The notes beneath the pieces are model-generated. The model had not been told where the DNA came from and did not search any database. It saw only the letters and a program-made list of their open reading frames with translations. A DNA stretch of 64,000 bases from Xenorhabdus hominickii (GTDB lineage Bacteria; Pseudomonadota; Gammaproteobacteria; Enterobacterales; Enterobacteriaceae): assembly GCF_002632725.1 (NCBI RefSeq), contig NZ_NJAI01000001.1, forward strand, positions 512,915 through 576,914, written 5' to 3'. Both the position numbers and the translations under genes were made by a program. Positions 44,170 through 53,055 of the stretch are shown in pieces (positions within the stretch are counted from its first letter, which is position 1; every line of letters begins with the position of its first letter).

Positions 44170-44259
44170 TCAATACACTGAGGTATATTCTTGTGGTTCC
44201 GTCAGAAAAGCGATATCAAATTCCAGCATCATCGTGATAGCCAATGATAAGTAGTTAAG
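44170..44259 (-). pseudogene. Relic of a second DUF6875-like gene (C-terminal fragment)
   Basis: The minus strand reads 29 residues to a TGA at 44170-44172, including LSLAITMMLEFDIAFL followed by TEPQEYTSVY. This aligns with PLLVVREMLEFDIAFL and the following SNSTEY of the intact gene at 39267-39962. No start or upstream domain remains. Its place upstream of HpaB copy 2 shows that the two families were once neighbours here too. Confidence 0.75.
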
Positions 44260-44321
44260 TATCAGAAATATTAATTTAATGCGTACGTAGTCATAATTAG
44301 CTATAAATAAAAAATTAATTC

Positions 44322-45533
44322 TCATCTCGCGATATCAGAATTAAAGCTCATGCGAGCATTTCTCAGCATCAAAAAACAAGCGGCAACAGTTAATAAAATA
44401 ATTACACCCGCCACAACCGCAACACTAAATCCACCTCCGACGCCATACACATCAACTATCTGTCCAGATACTGACGCACCTATCGCACTCCCCGTATTCA
44501 AACCCGATAATAACCAAGTCAGCCCTTCTGTAAGCTTACTTTCTGGTACTATTTGCTCAATCAATGCCATCGCTACAATCATGGTCGGAGCAAAAAAGAT
44601 CCCTGCAATCAATACGGCAGCAGAGAGTTCTGGGATATTACCGACAATAAGTAACGGCAGAGTGGTAGCTGCGGTGGCTAAACCGCCGAAAAACAGAAGA
44701 CGAGGCAAAGGGACAGAAAACTTCAGAGCACCAAACACCAATCCGGCAATACATGAACCTATCGCATAAGCAGACAGAACAAAACTAGCAGCAGCAGGTT
44801 GGCCTTGTCGTTCAGCAAATGCCACACTCACTATATCAACCGTACCAACAACGACTCCCATTGCAACCAGTAATAACGTGAGAATGATGACTTTACTATC
44901 GCGCAATACTGAACCACCGCGCTTAGCGATCGCTGCTTCTTGAACGACGGGTTCTGTTTGTCGCTGTCCGACAAATGTGAATACCCCAATCGCGAGTATG
45001 GTTGCCGATGCAATTAAAGCAGCCTGAGGAAACATTCCTACGCTCAAACCAACTGATATAGGAGGGCCGACTATAAACGAAATTTCATCCATCACTGTTT
45101 CAAGAGAATAAGCTGTCTGCAATTCAGGTTTGCCACGATAGATCGCCGTCCAACGAGCACGCGTCATAGCCGACATACTAGGCATAAAGCCAGCCAATAT
45201 AGCAAAAATGAAAAACGTCCAGTCTGGCGTTTTCAAATAGGTACAACCAACAAGAGCAATAAGCCCAATCACACTGATAATGGCGGTTATTGGCAGTATC
45301 CTGCCTTGCCCTTTACGATCCACCAGACGAGATACCTGAGGAGCAATAATTGCATAGGTGAAAACAAAAGTGGCGGCAACAGCACCCGCTAACCCATAAC
45401 TACCGCGAAGTTGAGACAGCATGATGATGATACCTATCCCGATCATGGGAAGAGGTAACCGCCCCAAAAAACCAGCAAGCGTAAAACCAATAGTGCCGCG
45501 TACCCTGAAAAGATCACGATAAAGATTTGCCAT
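44322..45533 (-). CDS. MFS transporter, DHA1-like (12 TM)
   Basis: This is a 403-residue inner-membrane protein with about 12 hydrophobic segments. ATG 45533 (MANLYRDLFRVRG) has a GGAGG box 4 nt upstream; the open frame extends five codons further. The inter-domain loop after TM2 carries SRLVDRKGQGR, a degenerate motif A. It is divergent from the TetR-family gene, with three tandem operators between, so it is probably the target of that repressor. Substrate unknown. Confidence 0.85.
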   Translation of the reverse strand: MANLYRDLFRVRGTIGFTLAGFLGRLPLPMIGIGIIIMLSQLRGSYGLAGAVAATFVFTYAIIAPQVSRLVDRKGQGRILPITAIISVIGLIALVGCTYLKTPDWTFFIFAILAGFMPSMSAMTRARWTAIYRGKPELQTAYSLETVMDEISFIVGPPISVGLSVGMFPQAALIASATILAIGVFTFVGQRQTEPVVQEAAIAKRGGSVLRDSKVIILTLLLVAMGVVVGTVDIVSVAFAERQGQPAAASFVLSAYAIGSCIAGLVFGALKFSVPLPRLLFFGGLATAATTLPLLIVGNIPELSAAVLIAGIFFAPTMIVAMALIEQIVPESKLTEGLTWLLSGLNTGSAIGASVSGQIVDVYGVGGGFSVAVVAGVIILLTVAACFLMLRNARMSFNSDIAR

Positions 45534-45586
45534 AAAGCCTCCGACCATTGATGCGAATTAAGCACAAAATCAAGACTGCAATATTG

Positions 45587-45653
45587 ACATGTATGACGTA
45601 TGTGAATCATATTACATACGTTAAGTATGTCAATTAACATACGTGATGTATGT
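45587..45653. promoter_or_regulatory. Three tandem 17-bp operators for the TetR-family repressor
   Basis: Three imperfect palindromes of the pattern ACATAC-N5-GTATGT lie in the 134-bp divergent gap: ACATGTATGACGTATGT (45587-45603), ACATACGTTAAGTATGT (45614-45630) and ACATACGTGATGTATGT (45637-45653). The last ends 15 bp before the TetR ATG. Starts are 27 and 23 bp apart. Confidence 0.8.
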
Positions 45654-45667
45654 CAATAAGGAAAAAG

Positions 45668-46261
45668 ATGGTACGCAGAACTAGAAAAGAAATGATTGAA
45701 GAGACTCGTGGCAAGTTGATTGATGCTGCACTGCCCGCTTTTACCCAAAGAGGATACGCGGAAACCTCTATGGATGATTTCACCGCTTCTGCGGGCCTCA
45801 CACGAGGAGCGCTCTATCACCATTTCGGCGATAAGAAAGGCCTTTTGTTTGCTGTCGTAGAAAAATTGGATACTGAAATGGACCAACGACTGAAAGCAGC
45901 ATCAGACAACGAAATAAATCTCTGGAAGGGGTTCATTTCCCGATGCCATCTTTATCTCGAAATGGCTCTTGAGCCTGAAGTCCAACGCATTATACTTAGA
46001 GATGCCCCCTCTGTTCTGGGCGCTGCTTACACCCAAGCCAGCAAGCGCCAATGTTTGGCTTCCTTAACTGAAATTCTCTCTGCATTAATGGAAACTGGCA
46101 CGATCAAGAAAGGTGATTCTGCAACATTGGCTCGGCTTATCAACGGGTCTCTTGTCGATGCAGCACTCTGGATCGCTGATGGAGAAAATCCAAATGAACG
46201 CCTCATCAATGCTATCCAGAATATTGATCTACTTCTTTATGGTCTTATCAAAGATAATTAA
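45668..46261 (+). CDS. TetR/AcrR-family transcriptional repressor
   Basis: This 197-residue protein starts at ATG 45668 (MVRRTRKEMIEETRG) with an AAGGA box 6 nt upstream; an in-frame earlier start would lie inside operator 3. The N-terminal helix-turn-helix reads AGLTRGALYHHFGDKKGL, a textbook TetR recognition helix. The C-terminal ligand domain matches the AcrR/NalC-like group (IILRDAPSVLG). It is divergent from the MFS gene and probably represses both. Confidence 0.92.
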   Translation: MVRRTRKEMIEETRGKLIDAALPAFTQRGYAETSMDDFTASAGLTRGALYHHFGDKKGLLFAVVEKLDTEMDQRLKAASDNEINLWKGFISRCHLYLEMALEPEVQRIILRDAPSVLGAAYTQASKRQCLASLTEILSALMETGTIKKGDSATLARLINGSLVDAALWIADGENPNERLINAIQNIDLLLYGLIKDN

Positions 46262-46432
46262 CTGACACCTAAAACCAATACCTTGTTAATTCATTGATAT
46301 TAAAATATTTTCACTTGAAAAAGCGGATAACTGTGGATTACAGAAACGTTTCTGAGGAAGGGAATTATTTATTCGATCTTTTTAAGAAAAGTGATATGTA
46401 TCGGTATAAATGAAATATTGAAGATTAAATCT

Positions 46433-46508
<76 letters not shown>

Positions 46509-46630
46509 GTCGTAACGGCTAATATTAGCCTGAGATACCTGAATGCTGATTTTAAATATCAGTTAACTATATTGTTAACTGCATGAATAATAAAATTATT
46601 TTATTATTCCAAAAATCAGGAACGGGCGCC

Positions 46631-46659
46631 ATTATGAAGGTGTTCAGATAATATGGCAA
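46631..46659 (-). promoter_or_regulatory. Stringent-type promoter of tRNA-Gly copy 1
   Basis: On the minus strand, -35 TTGCCA (46654-46659) is 17 bp from -10 CATAAT (46631-46636), followed by the GC-rich discriminator GGCGCCCG. The -35, spacing and discriminator match the promoter of copy 2. Confidence 0.75.
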
Positions 46660-46901
46660 GTCTTTTGCCCCATTCCTTTGCTAAACGCTCAAAATATATT
46701 CGACCCAACCCGCTATCTAAATTACTACGATAACTCCAACAGTTATCCAGATCACCTGACAACTATCAAATTTTAACATAAAACAAACATATAAATAACA
46801 TCTAATAAGATTTATGCTTGCTGTAACCTTTTTACGGAAATAGATTAACTCCAATTTTGAAGCAACTTAGATGATTATTCTCTTCAGAGAGGGTCAAAAG
46901 T

Positions 46902-49900
46902 ATGGCTCGATATTATCAATCTAAATTTGTCACGGGCACTGAAGCTCTGGTTGACCTTCTACTCGCTCAGGCTGAACTAGATGAATTCCACAATCTCAAC
47001 ACAGCAGGATTTGTTTCTGGCTATCGGGGTTCACCACTGGCCCGCTTAGACCAAGTATTATGGCAACATCAAAAAAAGCTGACCCAAGCCAACATTCGTT
47101 TTCATCCATCAGTCAATGAAGATCTCGCCGCTGATGCACTAATAGGCACACAGAAAGTCGAATCTGACCCCGATAGACAGGTTAACTCTGTCTTTGGTAT
47201 GTGGTATGGAAAAGGGCCGGGAGTAGACCGCTCTGGTGATGCGCTCAGGCATGGCAATGCCTATGGCTCTTCTCCACATGGAGGTGTACTTGTTATCGCC
47301 GGAGACGATCATGGTTGTGTCTCTTCCTCCATGTCTCACCAGTCCGATCTCGCCATGATGGCATGGAGTATGCCCGTTTTGCATCCGGCATCGGTCGCTG
47401 ATTATCTCGAAATCGGATTATGGGGATGGGCTGCATCACGCGTGAGCGGGGCGTGGTTTGGATTCAAGGCAATCAGTGAAGTTGTGGAAAGTGGCGCAGT
47501 CAGAGCAAGCCTGCCATTTCCGGATTATAAAATTCCCCAGGTCGATACCGGCCCGGATGGACTGCACTGGCGCTGGCCCGACCTTCCCGGCCCGCAGATT
47601 GAGAAACGCTTGGCCTATAAACTGAAAGCCGTTGAAGAATTTGCCAAACTAAACCCCATTGATCGACTTCTTGCTCCTTGCGAACATCCACGCGCTTTAT
47701 TGGTAACGGTCGGGAAAGCGCATAAAGATGTGATGGAGGCTCTACGTGCCGGAGGCCTGACACCTTCCGAGCTCGCACAGCAAGGCGTTGCATTTCTTCA
47801 TGTCCGTTTGGTTTATCCCTTATCACCTCTTCTTTGCGAACTCGCGGCACAAGTCACCGATATTTTTGTCATAGAGGAGAAAACGGCCGTCGTTGAAATG
47901 CTACTCGCACATCAGCTGGTTAAGTTACAAAAAAATATCAGGTTGATAGGCAAACATAATCATCTTGGCCAAAAACTATTGCCCGCAGATGTGGAGTTAC
48001 GCCCTTCACGAGTCGCTGTTCCGCTTTCGGGATGGTTACAACAGTTCAATCTCTCCCTCTCCGTGCCACTCGAATGGTCAACTGCCATCATTCCGCACGA
48101 TGCCTCCTTGCCAAAGCGTACACCTTATTTCTGCGCAGGTTGCCCACATAGCACCTCGACTCGCTTGCCAGAGGGTAGTCAAGCCCAGATTGGCATTGGG
48201 TGTCATGTAATGGCAGCCTGGATGGATCGCAACACAGGAAGTGGCCTCTTACCCATGGGAGGTGAAGGGATCGACTGGATAGGACATGCCCCTTTTGTCA
48301 ATCGATCTCACGTATTTCAGAACTTGGGTGATGGTACTTATTTTCATTCCGGTCATTTAGCCATTCGCCAATCAGTCGCCGCAGGAAGTCACATTACTTA
48401 TAAATTGCTGTTTAATGATGCCGTAGCAATGACAGGCGGCCAGCAACTAGATGGAAACATCACCATACCGCAGATTGCCGCTTCGATGATTGCCGAAGGT
48501 GTGAAAGAAGTCGCGGTCGTGACAGATAATCTTGATAAATACCAAGATAAAAATCGTCTTCCTGCCAATGTGAGTCTCTATGGACGAGATTATCTCGAAG
48601 ATGTACAAAAACGTTTTCGAGAGATCGAAGATGTGACAGTGATCATCTACGATCAAGCCTGTGCCACAGAACTTCGCCGCAAAAGAAAACGGGGATTAAC
48701 CCCAAAAGCACCACGACGTGCTGTTATTAACGAGCTGGTTTGTGAGGGATGTGGTGACTGTCAGATACAATCGAATTGTCTTGCTGTCGTGCCTGTAAAA
48801 ACACCGTTAGGCACTAAGCGCATGATAGACCAGCACGTTTGCAACTCGGATTTATCCTGTCTGAAAGGATTTTGCCCCAGCTTTATCACGGTAGAAAATG
48901 CCACTCCACTCCCCAACCTCAGCAAAATTCTCTCACAGACCGACTTAGAAAAAGTTATCCATAAATTACCCCAGCCAACACTTTTTCCTGCGGAAACACC
49001 TTATGAAATCCTGCTGGTTGGTATCGGTGGTACAGGTATCGTCACCGCAGGACATCTACTCGCAAATGCAGCTCAATTAGATCATTGTGTCGTCAGTCTG
49101 CTTAATTTTACTGGCTTTGCCCAAAAAGGGGGGGAAGCGATAACTCATGTACGGTTATGCCGTGACATAAATAAACTACACCAAGTCAGAATTGATCGGG
49201 AACGTGCCAATCTGGTTATCGCTGCTGATTTAGTGGCTGCAACTGGGCAAAGTTCACTGGAAGTCATGTCGAGAAGTACAACAAAATGCATCCTGAACAC
49301 CCATAAAACACAAATCGGCACCATGCTCCGAGCACCTATGCTGGATTTGGATCAGCCCAAAATGCTCGACACCCTTAACCAACATATTTATAAATTACAC
49401 TCAATTGATGCAGAAATGATGGCCACTATGCTGGTGGGTGACAGAGATCAAACAAATATCATATTAATCGGTTACGCGTGGCAACTCGGCAAACTTCCAA
49501 TCTCTTTATATTCCATCGACGACACTATTCAAGAGCTGGGAAGTTCAGCAGATAATGCCCGACGGGCTTTCCATATTGGCCGTATTGCGGCTGTACAGCC
49601 AGAGATCTTATATGAACATCTGAATATCCATCCACAGAAGAGCGTGGATAGTCTGGATGACCTCATTATGCAGCGATATCAATTGCTGGTTGATTACCAA
49701 AATGAAAGATATGCGATGCGTTACCTCAGCCGCATTGCCCAAATTCAAATGGTGGCTCAACAGATTGATGCCGAAGAAATTACCAAGTCCGTCGCTGAAA
49801 ATTTATTTAAATTGATGGCGTACAAAGATGAATATGAAGTCGCCCGCCTTTACGTCAAAACAGATTTTCTCGATAAGCTCCGCTCACAATTTGACAATAC

Positions 49901-50282
49901 AGACAATATTCGTTTTCACCTTAGTCTTCCCCTTTTCAATCGTAAAGACCCTCGCACGGGTCAACGAGGAAAACGGGAATATGGTTCGTGGATTATTCCT
50001 GTATTCCGTTTTCTGGCCGCCTGCAAGCCACTTCGCGGTACAGTTTTCGATATCTTTGGCTATCAGGAAGAGCGTAAACAAGAAAGAAATTTACTGCTTG
50101 AATATGAACGAGTTATTGATTTTCTGATAGATAAACTGGATCGCAATAATTTGACCATCTGCCAGCAACTCGCGGAACTGCCCAATCAAGTTCGTGGTTT
50201 TGGTCATGTAAAACAAAAAACAATAAAAAACATGATGGAACATAAGGAAACATTGCTGAAAGAATTGCAAAAAGCGATGTGA
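46902..50282 (+). CDS. Indolepyruvate:ferredoxin oxidoreductase, single-chain (IorAB-type)
   Basis: This 1126-residue fusion oxidatively decarboxylates aryl 2-oxo acids (typically indolepyruvate) to acyl-CoA with ferredoxin. Order: a ThDP pyrimidine domain (about 1-330, FVSGYRGSPLARLD), a ThDP pyrophosphate-binding domain (about 400-600, LFNDAVAMTGGQ), two cysteine motifs (about 616-658, CEGCGDCQIQSNC and CNSDLSCLKGFC), a gamma domain (about 700-900, GIGGTGIVTAGHLL), and a C-terminal DUF6537-like region. The GAGAGGG box precedes the ATG. It lies between tRNA copies 1 and 2 and ends in a strong terminator. Confidence 0.92.
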   Translation: MARYYQSKFVTGTEALVDLLLAQAELDEFHNLNTAGFVSGYRGSPLARLDQVLWQHQKKLTQANIRFHPSVNEDLAADALIGTQKVESDPDRQVNSVFGMWYGKGPGVDRSGDALRHGNAYGSSPHGGVLVIAGDDHGCVSSSMSHQSDLAMMAWSMPVLHPASVADYLEIGLWGWAASRVSGAWFGFKAISEVVESGAVRASLPFPDYKIPQVDTGPDGLHWRWPDLPGPQIEKRLAYKLKAVEEFAKLNPIDRLLAPCEHPRALLVTVGKAHKDVMEALRAGGLTPSELAQQGVAFLHVRLVYPLSPLLCELAAQVTDIFVIEEKTAVVEMLLAHQLVKLQKNIRLIGKHNHLGQKLLPADVELRPSRVAVPLSGWLQQFNLSLSVPLEWSTAIIPHDASLPKRTPYFCAGCPHSTSTRLPEGSQAQIGIGCHVMAAWMDRNTGSGLLPMGGEGIDWIGHAPFVNRSHVFQNLGDGTYFHSGHLAIRQSVAAGSHITYKLLFNDAVAMTGGQQLDGNITIPQIAASMIAEGVKEVAVVTDNLDKYQDKNRLPANVSLYGRDYLEDVQKRFREIEDVTVIIYDQACATELRRKRKRGLTPKAPRRAVINELVCEGCGDCQIQSNCLAVVPVKTPLGTKRMIDQHVCNSDLSCLKGFCPSFITVENATPLPNLSKILSQTDLEKVIHKLPQPTLFPAETPYEILLVGIGGTGIVTAGHLLANAAQLDHCVVSLLNFTGFAQKGGEAITHVRLCRDINKLHQVRIDRERANLVIAADLVAATGQSSLEVMSRSTTKCILNTHKTQIGTMLRAPMLDLDQPKMLDTLNQHIYKLHSIDAEMMATMLVGDRDQTNIILIGYAWQLGKLPISLYSIDDTIQELGSSADNARRAFHIGRIAAVQPEILYEHLNIHPQKSVDSLDDLIMQRYQLLVDYQNERYAMRYLSRIAQIQMVAQQIDAEEITKSVAENLFKLMAYKDEYEVARLYVKTDFLDKLRSQFDNTDNIRFHLSLPLFNRKDPRTGQRGKREYGSWIIPVFRFLAACKPLRGTVFDIFGYQEERKQERNLLLEYERVIDFLIDKLDRNNLTICQQLAELPNQVRGFGHVKQKTIKNMMEHKETLLKELQKAM

Positions 50283-50289
50283 TAATACG

Positions 50290-50320
50290 TGTTGGACATC
50301 ATAAATAGTGATGTCCAACA
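50290..50320 (+). terminator. Terminator of the indolepyruvate oxidoreductase gene
   Basis: TGTTGGACATCA / TGATGTCCAACA (50290-50301 and 50309-50320) is a perfect 12-bp stem with a 7-nt loop, followed by TTTTT. Confidence 0.92.
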
Positions 50321-50437
50321 TTTTTCGAACACCCATATACAAATTCGTCCCCCTCAAGCATCAAGTAATAATCTTTGTACTAACTCTACTGTTCGTCATC
50401 ATCCATTATTTCCAGCAGTTTTTGTTCCTTCCAACTG

Positions 50438-51058
50438 CTATTCCTTCCAGTTGCTATAGTAATCACGTAGCCGCGTTATTATTTGTTCATCATAACAAGA
50501 AAATGCAATCAAATCAGGGGGCGGCGTATAAGTAGCATCAATAGATTCAACTTGTGTACGATACTTATTGAGTAAACATTCATGGATTAATTCATCCCAT
50601 TCAGGCCTAATATTCCAGAGACATTCATAACCCATCGCCATCGTTTGTTGTACCGTCTCCAAAATAGTCATATCTCGGTTAAGCCCCACTAAAGGCTGAC
50701 GAATAGGTGTGAAGTCCCCTAAGTCAATCTCCAGATTAGGTAGCCCTATGAGTGCATTCGCAGCATAATCAGCTAAAAGCGGGGATTGATGCAGGCCATC
50801 CCTGTAAGTGCCAGTCACAAGCCACAGCCCATCTATACCACACTCCCCAATCAATGGAAAACCGTCTGCGGAGACAGGCCTATTGCCAACCTAAACGGCA
50901 AGAACCTCAGATTCAAACAAATCAATGTGTACCTGATTGTAAGCGCACTCCACAAGAAACTATATGGTAGCCACTGTCCCATAGGCACGAGGTTGGCTGA
51001 ACACAAGGTTAGTCGCGCCGACGTAAAGAACACCATCACCACGCGGAACACAATTGGC
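50438..51058 (-). pseudogene. Decayed FAD-dependent oxidoreductase (DAO family), C-terminal remnant
   Basis: One continuous minus-strand frame reads as the C-terminal part of a D-amino-acid-oxidase-like protein: CVPRGDGVLYVGATN, then VGNRPVSADGFPLIGECG, then GLWLVTGTYRDGLHQSPLLA. It is broken by two in-frame TAG codons (50960-50962 and 50891-50893), and the N-terminal FAD-binding part is absent. The last 138 codons are open, but no good start precedes them. It abuts the terminator of tRNA copy 2. Confidence 0.8.
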
Positions 51059-51083
51059 CTTAGTTAGATATTTTGAAAACAAA

Positions 51084-51105
51084 AAAAGCGCCTTTCGGCG
51101 CTTTT
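51084..51105 (-). terminator. Terminator of tRNA-Gly copy 2
   Basis: AAAAGCGCC-TTTC-GGCGCTTTT (51084-51092 and 51097-51105) lies 44 bp after the tRNA 3' end and has a U-run on the minus strand. Confidence 0.85.
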
Positions 51106-51148
51106 TCTATGACTGGCAGACTTTGAAAAAAGTCTACCGTCCTGAATT

Positions 51149-51224
<76 letters not shown>

Positions 51225-51320
51225 ATTACCGTGATATATGCAACATGCTGTAAAAACCAATAAATCTGTAACCATTTGATTAACAGATAGTTTTTATGAT
51301 GAATAATCAGGATGGGCGCT

Positions 51321-51349
51321 ATTATGGACTTGTTTAATGACAATGGCAA
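51321..51349 (-). promoter_or_regulatory. Stringent-type promoter of tRNA-Gly copy 2
   Basis: On the minus strand, -35 TTGCCA (51344-51349), a 17-bp spacer, -10 CATAAT (51321-51326) and discriminator AGCGCCC. The flanks also resemble copy 1 (a shared CGCTCAAAATA further out), pointing to duplication of promoter and tRNA together. Confidence 0.75.
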
Positions 51350-51621
51350 GCCCTTTACACACAATCAAATATCAAGCGCTCAAAATACATGCTAACTCGA
51401 TTAATATTGCGACTTTCCCTCCCTCATCCACCCATCTGGCACCGCTCTACAGTCAAGAGCCTCACTTACCGTAGAAAAAGGAAAAATACCATTGGCTATG
51501 GACCAGGACCATTGACGAAAAACTAAAGTCACATTAATCTATTATTCAATTATTATATTGAATGTATATTATGGTATTGCTGTGCTTCATATCGCATATT
51601 CATTAATTAGGAGTTTTCATA

Positions 51622-53055
51622 GTGACACCCAATAAAATGCACTCTAACAATAAGCCGCAGCCTAAGTCGCTAAAAGACACCAAACATCTAGCATTCGCGA
51701 TCCTAGCAATCGTCCAAAGTACATTGATCTTCACAATTGCACTGATCACTGTTCCACTCCCAAAAATCGCAGTAGAACTCAATCTTACATCTGCTAACTT
51801 ACTTCTTATTCTTGCTGCCTATGGACTTCCATTCAGTGGGTTGCTGCTTTTTGGTGGGCGGTTGGCAGATAGGTTCCAGGGAAGACAGATGTTTACTATT
51901 GGTTTACTCATTTTCAGTATATCTTCCCTTTTGGCAGGTTTAGCCCCCTCTTTCAAAGTACTTGTAGCCATGCGCTTTGTTCAAGGAATAGGAGGAGCCT
52001 TGACAGCACCAGCAGCAATGGCAGTACTCCGTTCATTGTTCCCAGAACCTAGTGCGTTTTCCCGGGCAATGGCCACATGGGGGGGTGTTTCCGTGCTTGG
52101 TGCCATCTTGGGATTTGTGTTCTCAGGAGTGGCAACAACGTGGATCTCCTGGCGATGGATGTTCACTATTCCAGTCCTTGTATCAGTCATAGGCTTAATA
52201 AGTACTCGGAGCCTACTTCCTGCTGACGCTGACGAATCCAATCAGTATCGCCCCAAACTGGATCTAGTAGGAGCGATATTAGCCACATTAGGCATTTCAT
52301 TGGGTAGTTATGGCTTAATATTAACTGGTGATCACTCATGGTCATTACCAATCGTGCTAATTCCACTTCTGGCAGGTCTTGGGTTATTAACTGCTTTTAC
52401 AATAGTCGAACGTTTCGTCCGCGATCCACTTCTTCCCCCTGGGTTTATTTTCGAACGGCATCGCCTCACCGGATTGTTTGGCATGTTGCTGGCCGCAGCA
52501 GGGTCAGGTGTTACCAATTTTGCTTTATCACTCTATCTTCAACAAGAATTGGGATGGACACCACTCATGACAGCTGTTTCATTCCTACCATTCGCAGTTG
52601 CTCTCATTGTGACAGGACAAATGGCAACTCCTCTAGTTAGCCGCATCGGTGCAGCACGAGTAACAAGCTCTGGGTTGCTTATTGCTGCAATTGGACTTGG
52701 TCTGCTAGCCAATATTGACAGAAGTACCACTTATATTCTGGGCCTGCTACCCAGTTTAGTTTTGGTAGCAATAGGTATTTCACTCGCTTTCTCGGGTTCT
52801 GCCGTGCTTTCCACAATAAATGTGCCTATGCATCAGGCTGGCCTCGCAGGTGGCGTCATGAATACCGCCATGGAACTCGGCCCAACCGTTGGTCTTTCGA
52901 CATTAATGGCTGTAGCCGCGACACAAATAGATACAGTTGATGGCTATGCATGGGCGTTCGGAACGGCTGCGGTTGCTTATACCATCGCAGCGCTGCTGGC
53001 AATTTTGTTCACAAATCAAACTGCTGCTACATTAGGTAAACCTCACCATGAATAA
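51622..53055 (+). CDS. MFS exporter, DHA2 (14-TM)
   Basis: This is a 477-residue inner-membrane protein with about 14 hydrophobic segments. It starts at GTG 51622 with an AGGAG box 8 nt upstream. Motif A reads GGRLADRFQGRQMF, and RFVQGIGGALTAPAAM plus the Gly-rich TM5 follow, which suggests a drug:H+ antiporter. Its end overlaps the next MFS gene by 8 bp, so the two are co-translated. Substrate unknown; neither copy closely resembles the 40005 exporter by eye. Confidence 0.87.
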   Translation: MTPNKMHSNNKPQPKSLKDTKHLAFAILAIVQSTLIFTIALITVPLPKIAVELNLTSANLLLILAAYGLPFSGLLLFGGRLADRFQGRQMFTIGLLIFSISSLLAGLAPSFKVLVAMRFVQGIGGALTAPAAMAVLRSLFPEPSAFSRAMATWGGVSVLGAILGFVFSGVATTWISWRWMFTIPVLVSVIGLISTRSLLPADADESNQYRPKLDLVGAILATLGISLGSYGLILTGDHSWSLPIVLIPLLAGLGLLTAFTIVERFVRDPLLPPGFIFERHRLTGLFGMLLAAAGSGVTNFALSLYLQQELGWTPLMTAVSFLPFAVALIVTGQMATPLVSRIGAARVTSSGLLIAAIGLGLLANIDRSTTYILGLLPSLVLVAIGISLAFSGSAVLSTINVPMHQAGLAGGVMNTAMELGPTVGLSTLMAVAATQIDTVDGYAWAFGTAAVAYTIAALLAILFTNQTAATLGKPHHE

